Origin: Gnetum montanum
Lineage: Eukaryota > Streptophyta > Gnetopsida > Gnetales > Gnetaceae
Direction of reading: 5' to 3'
Assembly: GCA_015680685.1 (NCBI GenBank)
Contig: MNCI01004849.1
Coordinates: 186,001-250,000 of the forward strand
Length of the DNA: 64,000 bases
This document shows positions 11,581 to 22,388 of the stretch, piece after piece (position 1 is the first letter of the stretch; each line of letters starts with the position of its first letter). The position numbers and the translations under genes are program-made. The notes beneath the pieces were generated by a model, which saw only the letters and a list, made by a program, of their open reading frames with translations, was not told the DNA's origin and did not search any database.

Positions 11581-12000
11581 CTTCTAGCACAATAGACAGT
11601 CCCCTATGGGTTCTGAAAGCATGTCGCCATGTAACGTGTGAGGAACAATGTGTTGTAATGGTGGTAGTAGCTATATTCAGGCATGTCCTAGATCTAGGCT
11701 AAATGCGGCTAGACCCCTCTCCCTGCCTGCTCATGATTGCCTCATTGGTAAAAAAACCTCAGAATGCCTCGACTTGCCCCAGGCAACAGGGCTTCTGTTA
11801 TACCAGATGCCTCCTCCTCCTCTAGGGAAGACCAAATGATCACACTAAAGTGGTCAAGGAGGAATTGCAAGAAGTCTCATGCCCCTTCCCTAAACCAGAC
11901 CCCTCACTCTCCCATATGTATATAGGGAGGAGGGGCGTTGGCCACAGGTCTACTCACATGGCATAGGACTCATCTAATTTCCAAAACAATCAGCCTGGGC
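11581..12000 (-). other. antisense gene exon 2: FCP1/NIF-type HAD-like segment (B)
   Basis: Using the AG at 12002-12001 as acceptor, the frame opens as PRLIVLEIR. After two TGA stops it continues VWFREGA, stop, DFLQFLLDHFSVIIWSSLEE. FCP1/NIF-family HAD proteins of plants begin with a similar hydrophobic strand ending in an acidic residue, then RP-x-DFL-x-F...F-V-x-IWSS. The fit in order and spacing is the basis of the call. The first acidic position is Glu, where an active enzyme would have Asp. The donor is AAG|GTGAGT at 11580. A weaker alternative acceptor lies at 12013-12012. Function as a phosphatase is not supported; the family call is inference. Confidence 0.45.
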
Positions 12001-12549
12001 CTCGGCCCTTCCTGCACAACATAATCAGCGAATGTTAGCATCATACTTAAAGTAAATACACATGCAATGTAGCAACGTCTAGTAGTCCATGTATATAGCA
12101 TAACATAACCCTCCACCCGTACATAGCGTAGCAAGGGCGTGAAAGCCTAGCATAACAAGAACATGCGAATAAGCCTAGCGTAGCAACAAAACAATTGACA
12201 ACATGCTCTAACAAAACATGTGTCATGTTGCTATATCACACATGGCCTAGCCCTCCCAAGGGTTTTATGTTATGGCATGATAGGTTCAAGCAACTTAAAC
12301 TACCCCAGCCCCCACGATTATGACAACCATGACAGTGGCATTTTCAATGGCCTTGCATGCAACCATGACGTAACGTTTATGCATCTGCCATGATAGAAAT
12401 GGTGATAGAAGCAATGCAAAGGCTAAAATGATGTGACCATAGAAAAAACAAGTAGCCAAGAATGGACACAAAATAAATAGGATGCAAAACAAGAGCAGAG
12501 AACAACAAAAAGCGCAAAACGAAAAAGTGAAGGAGACATAGTAACCTAC

Positions 12550-12659
12550 TGGTTCAACGGTGTGCTCTTCTGCGCCACAATACATGCTTGTGGTGCATTC
12601 CCCAGGGTCTTCTTCACTTCCTCAACCCTTGCAAGCACCAAATGAGTCTTAGGAGCCAT
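12550..12659 (-). other. antisense gene exon 1 (B)
   Basis: Encodes MAPKTHLVLARVEEVKK and 19 more residues, ending in TPLN plus two bases of the next codon. The donor is CCA|GTAGGT. The homologous exon of C (22241-22123) also starts MA-K, also ends in phase 2 and has CCA|GTAAGT. The matching phase in two diverged copies is good evidence that this is a true exon. Confidence 0.6.
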
Positions 12660-12810
12660 TGTCCTGCTTGCAGATTTACACCTTTCGCTGTAAAAACTCA
12701 CCTTACTAGTTGATTAACACAATTGCTTCACACTCTGAAATCGCCTTGTGCTCCGATGTGGGCTCTACGCTCTTATCATGAAAATGAAAAAATTACCAGG
12801 GTTTGACCCC

Positions 12811-12818
12811 TATTTATG
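12811..12818 (-). promoter_or_regulatory. TATA box of the antisense gene (B)
   Basis: On the minus strand it reads CATAAATAGGGG, about 150 bases before the ATG of exon 1. Element C has CTATAAATAGGGG about 140 bases before its own homologous ATG. The sequence between box and ATG also aligns between B and C, including a shared GGTAAT and AGAGC..CCACA pattern. Confidence 0.6.
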
Positions 12819-12995
12819 GTCGTAATGACAAGATGGGAAAACTTGCCTCTCTCTCTCTCTGATTAATGTAGAGTGCACCATACAGCGTAGCATGCTCGCC
12901 AAAACATCGTAGCACTATTAGCATTAAAGCCTTGACACGCTTCAAGCCAACTACTTGCCTTTCTGAAAATAAAAAAATATTTTTTTTTTGATTAA

Positions 12996-13452
12996 GGGTC
13001 CGAAAAGACCTTAAATTAGTAATCCTGGCAATTGCAATATGACCGGTCTGAAAAGACCTCAAACTAAGCAACCTAGCATAGTTGCACCCGTAGCGATCCG
13101 CAATGACATTAAACTAACAACACCACATGCTTACATGGGCAATTTTGTATCTTCTTCCACATTGTTAGTGTCACAATTTCTAATGGTTTCGTGTTTTCAT
13201 GTCTGTAGTTCATATTTTCACATTAACGATTTATTACTTCACATACTTGAAGTTTTCCATTTCGCATACTATTATTTTGCATGTTAAGATTTTTCATGTT
13301 ACAATTTGACAGTCTGAAATGACATTAAACTAGTAGTTTGGGCATTTGCATAATGACAGTCACACAAACTCACACTTTATGTCAGCAATTTTACACCTTT
13401 AGCAGTTTTACGCTCTTGAGCCTTGGCAGTCCGCCACGACCCTAAACTAGCA
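12996..13452 (+). repeat. dispersed core repeats upstream of RT (B)
   Basis: Five units close to GTCYGMNANGACCTTAAACTAGCAA occur near 12998, 13043, 13094, 13309 and 13425. They are the same family as the arrays after integrase. Here they lie between the antisense TATA box and the RT acceptor. The matching stretch of C (22624-22945) has six, spaced about 58 bases. Confidence 0.65.
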
Positions 13453-13576
13453 AACTTGAAATCCTTACATCATCACATTTCACAAGTTGCATCTCGTCAC
13501 TGCTTTGCAAAATTTCATTACACACAATCTCTACCAATAGATGCCTCTTAACTAGGCTTTCATTTTATGTTGGCAG

Positions 13577-16500
13577 GTCGAGCAAGAGATGGAAACCCAT
13601 CACGGACCTTTCCATGCCTTTAATGTTAGTAGGGCCATAGGGCAAGCTCGTAAGATAGTTGAACCCTGACATGATCAACTGGGGGTCAACCTCAACTAGT
13701 ACTATAGTAGCATTAGAAGCATCCCCAGATTAGCCAAGCATCTGGTCCAAGCCCTAAACTTACAGGCCAAGGATGTAACTGAGGCCCCTATCGTTGAGAC
13801 GCCTGTGACCACATCAAAGGGGAAGGTGAAAATGTTAAGACTCATCTCCCTCCTAGACACACAAACACACAAAAACATACCTAAGATTCTGCAAGACAAC
13901 ATCGACGACTTCGCATGATTGTACAGTGACATGCCGGGTCTAGATCTATGGTTGATTCAGCACAACATCATCCTAGACCCACACATGAAGGCAATCAAGA
14001 AGAAGGCTCGCAAAGTTAAGTTGGAAATCGCACTGGCCATGAGGGATGAAATCACCAAGGTATACCAAGCAAGTTTCATCCATGCAATTAACTATTCAGA
14101 GTGGTTATTTAACATTGTTGTTGTTTCAAAGAAAACGGGAGGAATACGGATCTATATAGACTTTTAGGACTTGAACAAGGAAATGATCAAGGACAACTTC
14201 CCAATTGCAAGCATTGATCAGCTCATCGACACCACAGCTGGTCATGCTCTTCTATCCTTCATGGATGGTTTCTTCAAATACAACCAAATCTACATTAACC
14301 CATAGTACTAGCTGTCAACAACCTTCATGACCCCATGGGGGACCTTCTGCTATACCATGATGCCCTTCAAGCTCAAGAATGCTGGAGCAACCTACCATCA
14401 GGCCATGACTTACATTTTTAGTGACTACATCCTAGAAACATTAAACAACTACATGGACGATATAGTAGTTAAGTCCAAGAAGGTAGTTGATCACCCATGC
14501 GATCTAGGGGTAGTCCTCAAATGATGCCAAATGCACGACTTACGCCTCAATCCTAAGAAGTGTGCCTTCGGGGTGAAAACTGGATGCATGTTAGGGTTCA
14601 TAGTATCGAAGGCCAGAATATAGATGGACCCTGACAAAGTCAAGGTCATCTTCAACCCAGTGCCTCCCACAAACCTTAAGGAGTTACGTGGTTTGCAAGG
14701 TAGAGTGCAATTCATTTGAAGGTTTATAGCAAGGTTAACCGACAAGTTACACCCCATGCAACATCTTCTAAAGAAGGGGGTTAACTTCGAATGGACAACC
14801 CAGTGTCAACAAGCCTTCGACAACCTAAAGAAGGAAATCTCACACCTCCCAACTGTGCATCCGTCACAAACGGATAAACCCTTCTTTATCTACCTCGCCA
14901 CCTCTGACACATCTGTTGCAGCACTGCTATGTCAGCAACAAGATGATGGCTCTAAGATACCAGTGTATTATCTGAGTCATGCGCTAATAGTGCACAAGGA
15001 GAAATACAATGAAGTGGAGAGGAATTGCCTGGCCTTAGTGTTNTGGAAGGCAATAACTGCAGAGTTCAATTTACACTATGTAAGTCAATCATCGACAAAG
15101 GGTCAAGCCATAGCAACCCAACTCTTAGCCTTGCCAATCGATGCCCAGGCAACCATAGACCCTGAATTCTCAGACAAATACGTTAGTAATGTCCACATCA
15201 TCCCATTGCATTTCGAAGCCACCTTACATTTTGACAGTGCCTCAACCATGTGAGGAGGTAGCGCTGCTACCATAATCATGGTCCCCTCTAGGGAAATTCA
15301 TCTATCCGCTTATCGATTTGCATTCCCTTGCACCAACAACATGGAAGAATATGACACACTACTCAGAGGCCTCTTAACTGCCCAAGCGCTATGCATACAA
15401 CACCTAGCAATCGAGGGAGATTCACAACTAGTCGTGAATCAAATCACTAAGGTCTACGCCTGCAAAGCTATGCACCTGCAACCCTACTGCGATCTAGCGA
15501 AAAATCCTACTTAAGCAATTTGTAACCACAGATGTGCAACATGTGCCACACAACGAGAACACCGTGGCAGATGCCTTAGCTACCCTTGCATTAAACATTC
15601 CATCACATTCCTTGGCAAACTTGCCAACCTCGATTATAGAATGCACAGAGCCTATCACTCAAGTGGAACAGATGGCATCTATCAAGTGCTACGATACCTA
15701 GGAGTGGTATGCCAACATTAAAACTTATCTATAGCACGGTGAACCCCCAGGTGGATTAACATCTGCCCAAAGAGATGCAATCTGTAAGCGTGTCGGGCAA
15801 TACATGCTCATGGGAAATAATGCCCTATGCCTATGTTCCTATGATGGGATATTGCTAGCATGCATGGGTGGTGAGCAGGTGCAAAAGGTAGTTAATGAAG
15901 TTCATGACGGGTTGTGCAGTGGACACATAGCACCCAAGGCTATGGCTGCCAAAATTTGATGCCTAGGGTACTATTGGCCCCACATGGAACGTGACTGCCT
16001 ATCGAAAGTCAAGACATGTGACACGTGCTAGAGATATGCAAATCTCATGCACGTCTCACCTATAGACCTACACCCAACGCAAATTATGTGGCCCTTCCAA
16101 CAATGGGGACTAGACCTCATAGGGCCTATCATGCCTAAGTCCTCTACAAGGCATAGCTTCATTATCACCACCATTGAGTATTTTACCAAGTGGATGAAAG
16201 CTATTCCCCTAAGGAAGACAATGTCTCAGCAAATCTGCCATTTCATCCTCGAAAACATTGTAATAAGGTTTGGGCTTCCAATGACCATTGTGACTGACAA
16301 TGGGCCACAATTCAGCAGTGTAGAAACCCGAACCTTCTATAGCAATCTAGGCATTAAACAATCATTTTCTTCCCCTTATTATTTGTAGGTGAATGGGCAA
16401 GTGGAGGCTACAAATAAGTCCATCATCAACTTGCTAAAGCGGATGCTTAACAATAGCAAGAGTGGGTGGCATGAGAAAATCCTCTATGTCTTGTCGGCCT

Positions 16501-16945
16501 ACCGAACGATGTGCAGGACCGCAACAAGTAAGATCCCTTACAGCCTTGTTTACAGATCTGAAGTTGTGTTGCCTCTTGAGTTGTAGGTACCATCACTTCA
16601 GATGATCCTCATGGATGTCATGAGCAAAGCCCAGAAAAATGAGTTGCAACCATTGACCTCGACTTAGTGGAGGAAGAGCACATGAAGACACTGAGATGCA
16701 TCGAGCGCTACCAAAGCAAGCAGCAGCAGAAGCACTATGCAGACCCACATCAATGGCTAGTGTAGAAGGGAGACCTCATCCTCAAGGTCATTCGTGAGCA
16801 CGTGAGCAAATTCTTAGCTGACTGGGAAGGTCCTTACATGGTCACTAAAGCCTTCAAAAATGGAGCGTTCAAGCTAGCGGACATGGATGGCAGTGAGTTC
16901 GCCAACCCGGTGAATCACTCGTATCTCAAGCCGTACTACATCTGA
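13577..16945 (+). pseudogene. pol: pol of element B: RT, RNase H, archaeal RNase H, integrase
   Basis: The enzymatic polyprotein for reverse transcription and integration. The RT shows MDGFF-YNQI near 14262 and an intact YMDD at 14451-14462. RNase H spans about 14870-15120 but lacks some 45 codons at the N at 15043. The archaeal-type RNase H follows (about 15225-15600, FDSAST...EGDSQLV...ADALATLAL). Integrase has HDGLCSGH for the zinc finger (15904), GLDLIGP, TDNGPQF and QVEATNK, so the DDE triad is recognisable. Many stops (TAG, TGA) and shifts break it. The stop at 16943-16945 matches the ends of the other copies. Confidence 0.85.
15043..15043. other. single N where RNase H sequence is missing
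   Basis: On either side of this N the protein reads CLALV and WKAITAEF. In elements A and C these two segments are separated by about 45 residues (TLKKWRHYLF onward). The N therefore marks missing sequence of about 135 bases, probably an assembly collapse rather than a natural deletion. Confidence 0.75.
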
Positions 16946-16959
16946 AGCACAACGACAAC

Positions 16960-17345
16960 AACAAGCAACCATCCGCTATGATGATAAACTAGCAACAGCA
17001 CCGAGCAGCATCCACAATGATGATAAACTAGTGACATCAAGCAGCATTCACTACAACGTTAAACTAGCGGCAATGGTCCACTACGATGATAAACTGGCAA
17101 TGGCACCAAGCTGCGTCTGCAATGATGATAAACTAGCGACATCAAGTAGCATCTGCTACAATGTTAAACTGGTGACAACCATTTGCTATGACATAAAATT
17201 GGCACTGCTAGTTCACTGTGACTATAAATTGGCACTGATCATCTGCTATGACGTTAAACTAGCATGTACGGTCTGTTGGGACCTTAAACCAGCATAGTGG
17301 TCCATTGGGACCGTAAATTAGCACATGGTCTACCAAGACCTTAAA
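16960..17345 (+). repeat. tandem core array after integrase (B)
   Basis: About eleven units of the 24 bp core (GTCCGCTATGATG-ATAAACTAGCA type) start right after the pol stop. The later units change to GGGACCTTAAACCAGCA, in the same order as in H and A. The order of variants along the array is thus shared between elements. Confidence 0.85.
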
Positions 17346-18368
17346 CTGTGTTCACATCACATCCCCAGCGTGCACCTATGCCGAGTATGCATCAGACAAG
17401 CATGCACGATGCTAACGTGTGGGTGGGATGTCACAGCTCCATAATGTAGTTCACGATGCAATGAGAATGCGGTCTAGGACATAGGCAACACCACCACCCT
17501 TGGCATCATGCTAACCCTCCATAAATGTTGTATGACATGATACTAGCCCTCCAAACCTACTATCGCCACAGCCCATCACCCTGACGGTAGTCCCTTGGCT
17601 AGTTCCTGCAGCTGGAGTTCCAGCAGTATTGTGGCCCAGCCACAATATTGTTACTCTCCAAACCCCTGCCAACACCTTGACTCGCATGATGTTTAGCTAT
17701 GCGGTAGCTGATCCCATAGCTAAACTAAGAGTGCATACCCTTGGCAGGGATTCTAGAGCATCCACACCCATAGCAACTCCCAACACCTCAGAGGCCAGTT
17801 CCTCCATGCCAGTGCCATCAAGGCCTCTAATGGCCTTCTTTCCATAGACATCGCACACCAACAGCGATGCCCAATAGCTTCAACAATGCCAATAGCCAGC
17901 AAGACCTTTCCCCCTGTGGGCACAACTTGTGACAGTAGCAAATGCTACAGCATTGCAAAGCGAGTGCCTCAACTAGCTCAGCTACTTTAGAGTGCAAATG
18001 CCATGACATACATAACACAACTCACTGTATGGAAAGAATTTATAGGTAGGTCAAAACCCTTCATGGATGTAACACAACTCATCTTGTGAAGGGAACACCT
18101 ATCCTACGAGAGGTTGAAGAACAACGCCAGCCAAAGATGAAAACACGAACAAGTCCCTCACGAGCATTCTAACGAGGGACTCTACTAAACATCATCTTTG
18201 CTCTCTACCTTAACCTCTACAAAACCAATGCAAAACTCTCAAGTGCAGCCAAGTGACGTCTCGACACTCACCGAGTGACAACATCAGCATTTTTCCTACT
18301 ACGGTGTTTTGTATTCTTTATCAATGTCTATCGAGCCTGTCCTCCAAACGTCAATAAATAGGAGCCAA
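17346..18368 (+). other. 3' untranslated region of element B
   Basis: No coding signal. It aligns with the 3' UTR of H. The conserved hairpin (arms ATTGTGGC/GCCACAAT, loop CCA) is at 17628-17646. The purine tract before the LTR is decayed to AAATAGGAGCCA (18357-18368). Confidence 0.7.
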
Positions 18369-19966
18369 TGAAACACCCCAAAAAATTCAAAGTCATTCTT
18401 GCTTCACTAGGCCTTGCAATTTGCACAAGCACCACAACAGTTCTTCGGGAGGAGAACGTTCTGAGTTCAGGCCAACCAGTTCGGCAAATTTTCTACTTTA
18501 GGTGTAAACAGGCTCTACGGGTCATCCTGCCTATCCACCTAAGTAGCCTGCCCAACTGACAACCTGCTTAGAAACAATGCACAGAGTTGGTAGCAACATT
18601 CTAGATGCACGAAGAAGTTCTTCAAGTTTTCTAAGTCACGAAGTCTGCTATGCTATGCTACACCCCACTATGTAGTGTAGCAAGCTTCAAAAGACAATTG
18701 TAGAATAGAGTGCTATGCTACGCTACACCATGTGACGTAGCATAGCATGGCAACAGCTATACCACCAGTTCCCTCGCTCAACCTTAAGTCTTTCAAAAAT
18801 GTTCCTTTCCATCAGGAAGCAGCAGGACTGCTACTACACTACGCTGAGCTACATGGCGTAGCGAGGTATAGCAATCCTACAGAAGAGATAGAAGGCAGCT
18901 CAAAGGGCAGAATCAGCAAGTTTGCAAGTCTCACAGAAGTTAAGTTTTTAAATCGACAAAGTTTTCGTGACTAAGGCTAGTTGCTACGCTATGTAGCATA
19001 GCATAGCGTAGCATAGCATAGCAAGCATGCAACACACATGTAGCGAAATACACGACAAGGTGCTACGCTACGCCAAGCATGCTACACTACAAAGCACAGT
19101 AGGGCATGCAGGTGGTTGTGCGACATCAATGCACTTCACCTAATTGGACCATTGGCACACGTCTCTAGACACTAGCGACATAATTACAGTGTGGCAGGCT
19201 CATAGTTACGGCATAACAAGCTCGTATTACAACAGTCTTGCAGGTCTAATGGTCATACATGGCATGTGTGGCACCAGCAAGTCAACGTGGTCCCAGGGCA
19301 CATGGCATCCAAACTGCCCTTTTCGCATGTCTTTTAGCCCTATAAATATGCTGATGAGAAACACTCAAAAGGTGGGTTGGTTGAACTATCTCTAGAGGTT
19401 CAAAAAAGCAAGCATCATAACATTGAGCACTGAGCATTGTAAGCTTTCTATTTGACACTGCAAATAGTTAGCATCTTTAGCTTGCATTTTGTTCTGTCTC
19501 CCTTTCTACCACCTTGGTAGAATCCCTGCATTATCAGTTCCCAAGGCCATGCTCAAGCACACAACCTATTTTTCTCTACATGTCTTGGTTACTCTCGAGA
19601 TCTCTGCACTTCGCCATGCTGTGTAAGCGACTATATCCACCTTAACAGAGTAAGCTTGTAGCTTCGGAGTGGTGCATTTTTCTAACTATACTTTACTTTG
19701 TTTCCTACTTATGATCGTGTTTTGCACTATTTTTTCTGCTTTATTTACTTTCAAGCATTATTTCATGCTTTCATTCATATTTTCAAATTATATGTTGCAA
19801 AAGGCTATATAGATGGTGATTAAGTCCCTGTCTGATCGACCAGACCGTTCAGGGTGCCCCGTATCCACACACACCCAACACGACCCTCCCACAGGTATGG
19901 GGTCGAAAATCTCATGCCCACTAACCCCTCGGAGTTTTCTAGCCACTGACATTTTTGGTCGCTACA
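18369..19966 (+). repeat. 3' LTR of element B
   Basis: Starts TGAAACACCCC and ends GGTCGCTACA, 1598 bases. It contains TATAAATA at 19341-19348, the likely start of element transcription. CTACGCTATGTAGCATAGC palindromes lie around 18650-18740 and 18980-19100. It is a reliable reference for the damaged 5' LTR. GCAAC, the second half of the target duplication, follows. Confidence 0.9.
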
Positions 19967-19971
19967 GCAAC

Positions 19972-21083
19972 TAAGGACAGCTGCTATGCTATGATATGCT
20001 ACATAGCATAGCATAGCATAGAAAATCTGCAACCAATAGTCACAACACTACAAAGGTTTCTTGCTTCAAATCAGTGGCTACACTATGCTGTGTAGCGTAG
20101 CATAGCGTGACAACATGCCATGCCATGCCAAACACTCTACGCTACAAAGCATAGCAAGGTGGCAAGTGGTTACATGACATCAATGCACCTCACCTAATTA
20201 CACCGTTGCTCTAACAATGCAATTACAACATGGCATATTTGTAATTATGGCATGGTAGGCTTGCCCAACGGTCATGAAAGCACATGTAGCATAGACAGGT
20301 TAGCATAATCCCAAGGCACGTGGCGTCAAAACTACATCTTTCGCATGCCCTTGGTCCTATAAATACCCCGATGAGTGACGCTTAGTCTTTCTCTAGCTCT
20401 CTGGCATCCTAACTCTCTCTCACTCTTGGGCACTCTCTGGGCCCCTAGCATTTTTGACATTTTCAGCTTTTCGATCCTCATGGCTCGGGTCTTTTGGAAA
20501 TCTAGTCAGTTAACAATTTTGTTGGCTGACAAGCAAAAGTTAGCACTGTAACCTTGAGTACTGTAAGCTTTCTGTTTGACATTGTAAGCAGTTAGCACTC
20601 TCGTTTGGCATTTTGTTCTACTTTCCCCTATCATCTTGGTAGCATTCTACATTGTTGATTCCCAGGTCTGCATTCAAGTATCCAACTGCCTTGCTCTGAG
20701 CACCTTGCTTACCTTTAGGATCTCTGCGCTTCCTGGTGTCGCACAACCAATTGTATCCACCTCGACAGAGTAAAGTCATAATCTTGAAGTGGTGCATTTC
20801 CTTAACTGCATTCTACTTTTCTTTCCTATTTATCATCACATTTTACATTGTTGCATCGTTTATGTTTAAAATATCATTTTTATGCTATAAAATTTGCTTT
20901 CAAATCACATGTTGCAAAAGGTTATATTGACATTGACTAAGTCCCTATTTCATTGACCAGACCTTTCAGGGTACCCCATTTCCATTCCATCCAGCATGGC
21001 CCTCCCGTAGAAACGGGGTTAAGATTGTCAATGGTCGACAACCCGTCAATGTTTTCCAGCCACCAACATTTTCGATCGCTACA
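19972..21083 (+). repeat. 3' LTR of element H, right part
   Basis: Continues the LTR of H from the position where it stopped at 2404. It aligns with the LTR of B from about 18972 onward. It has TATAAATA at 20358-20365 and ends TTCGATCGCTACA. The sequence after 21083 is not a primer site but the interior of element C, as expected for a 3' LTR end. Confidence 0.8.
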
Positions 21084-22122
21084 TTCCCAGCATGGTAAAA
21101 TAGAACCAAACACTGCATGCAGCGTAGCAGGGTGTTACACATAAAGTAACGTAGCAAGTACACCCTGCATAGCATAGCGATAGTGCCCTATGTGGCGTAG
21201 CATAGCAAGCACACCCTACACAATGTAGCATAGCAAGCATACCTTGTACAACGTAGCATAGTAGGCATGCCCTATACAGCCTAGTGTAGTAGCTACACTT
21301 TGCACAAGAGCAATGGCTACGTTACGCACAGCGTAGTGGGATGACCACACCCTGTGTCGCATAGCAAAGTGGTAAGTATGATAGAGGCAGCAATATAATA
21401 AGTGTGATATCGTAATAAGTACGACAGGTGTAGCGATACAACAAGCATGACAACATAGCATGTCAACATGGTAATCAGCGTAACAGCATAGTGGCTTTAA
21501 TATCATAGCAGTGTAGCAGGTCTACCAATGTAGCAGTGTAATAGGCTCGCTAGCATAGCAGTGTAACAGCCCTACCAATATAGCAGCGTAGCGTGATAAA
21601 ACACCAAAAATGTAAGTCCTTCTATTACAATGACAAAATGACACACATGAAAAAGAACTTACAACGTTCCCATTACCTCAGCCCTGCCCCACTACATGAA
21701 AGATAGAAAAATAAAATACAAATAAAAGGAAAAATCCCCCTGCACATGCTACACTATGCTAGACATACACTACGTTGTCTAAGAAACCTATCAAACAAAA
21801 ATCCCCTCCAAGGGTGGTACACTATGCTGACCATGTGCTATGCCACCTAGAACCGTCAAACCCCTTGCAATAGTGCAATGGTTGTTCCCAATAGTGGTGG
21901 CTAGGGTAGTTCCACGTGTAGCAATAGCATACCAAACACCACAGCTGCTATGGCTAGAGTGGCGATAGTCATAGTGTAGTGGCCAAAGCGACAGCAAAGG
22001 CAATAGCAATAGTTGTAGCTTAGAAATACTGATGATCATAGCAACCAAGACACAGAGATGGCAGTAAAAAAATATAGCTTGATAAATTACACAACATAAA
22101 CAAGGGTAGCATAGTGACTTAC
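21084..22122. other. antisense-gene intron remnant of C, CTACG/CTATG-rich
   Basis: Holds many AGCATAGC/AGCGTAGC runs, short palindromes and no convincing coding. On the minus strand it is the intron after exon 1. An acceptor-like TTTCATGTAGTGGGGCAG near 21678 is followed by a short GC-richer piece that may be a remnant of exon 2. H inserted at its left edge. Confidence 0.45.
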
Positions 22123-22241
22123 TGGGTGGATGGGACCTCCTGCCGCTCCTCAATGTGTACCTTGGGAAGACTTCATAGGGTGCACTCCCCTTCATCTAGG
22201 TTGGTGAGCCCCTGATGCTTGCATTTACTCTTGTGTGCCAT
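22123..22241 (-). pseudogene. antisense gene exon 1 (C)
   Basis: Homolog of exon 1 at 12659-12550. It starts MAHKSKCKHQGLTNLDEG, has one internal TGA after 22 codons, then runs to PKVHIEERQEVPST plus two bases and a strong donor CCA|GTAAGT. The length differs from B by three codons, so the phase is kept. The rest of the gene is lost to the insertion of H. Confidence 0.55.
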
Positions 22242-22380
22242 CCTCTTACTCACAAACTTGGTTGTATCAACTACTATGCTATGACTGCTACACTGTCTCT
22301 TAGCTTGACCATGCTATGCTCTAGGTGTGGGGTGTAGGCTCTAATAGTGAAAGTAACTAGATTACCATGGGGTAATCCCC

Positions 22381-22388
22381 TATTTATA
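22381..22388 (-). promoter_or_regulatory. TATA box of the antisense gene (C)
   Basis: The minus strand reads GGCTATAAATAGGGGA, a textbook TATA box, 140 bases before the ATG at 22241. Position and flanks match the B copy at 12811. Confidence 0.65.

Larger units (their letters stand above)
8454..12659 (-). pseudogene. antisense spliced gene inside element B
   Basis: A multi-exon gene runs against the element, from a TATA box at 12811-12818 and an ATG at 12659 to at least 10339, and probably to about 8454. Exon 1 is 12659-12550, exon 2 is 12000-11581, exon 3 is 11498-11209 and exon 4 is 11123-10339. Each junction has GT and AG ends, and the phases agree at all three joins. The product would start with a short basic region, then an FCP1/NIF-like HAD segment, then an unrecognised domain, then Glu-rich and coiled-coil segments. 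About a dozen stops, nearly all TGA or TAG, show it is dead here. Antisense ORFs are known in other Tat elements, but between integrase and the 3' LTR; I do not know of this arrangement. Confidence 0.6.
8074..13576. other. 5.5 kb block between protease and RT (probable intron)
   Basis: In element A the protease ORF (end 50296) and RT ORF (start 50310) are adjacent. In B they are separated by this block. It ends in TTATGTTGGCAG at 13576, and element C ends the same interval in TTATTGTGGCAG at 23036; both are good splice-acceptor-like sites directly before the pol homology. A donor is less clear; GAGTGAGG near 8098 is one candidate. Ogre-type elements are known to have an intron between gag-pro and RT. 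On the minus strand the block carries a separate spliced gene (12811 down to about 8454). Confidence 0.55.
2405..19966 (+). mobile_element. Tat/Ogre-like Ty3/gypsy LTR retrotransposon B
   Basis: A structurally complete but coding-dead element of about 17.6 kb, with LTRs at both ends. The order is LTR, leader, gag, protease, a 5.5 kb non-coding block carrying an antisense gene, RT, RNase H, archaeal-type RNase H, integrase, repeat array, 3' UTR and LTR. The second RNase H, of archaeal type, marks the plant Tat group. A long block between protease and RT recalls the intron known in Ogre elements; that comparison is from family knowledge. The start is decayed (TA instead of TG), and the 5' LTR ends TA instead of CA. 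Confidence 0.85.
1..21083 (+). mobile_element. Tat-like LTR retrotransposon H (3' end, split by B)
   Basis: Only the 3' end is in the window: integrase tail, repeat array, 3' UTR, purine tract and one LTR, split by element B into 1805-2404 and 19972-21083. The LTR ends TCGCTACA at 21083. The next five bases, TTCCC, should be one half of its target duplication, with the other half off the left edge. It sits inside element C, in the interval upstream of the RT of C. Confidence 0.8.

Noticed and set aside
18369-21083. Two LTRs in tandem (solo LTR next to the 3' LTR)
   Set aside because: The second piece begins in the middle of an LTR, in register with the piece ending at 2404, and follows GCAAC. 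It is the split LTR of H.
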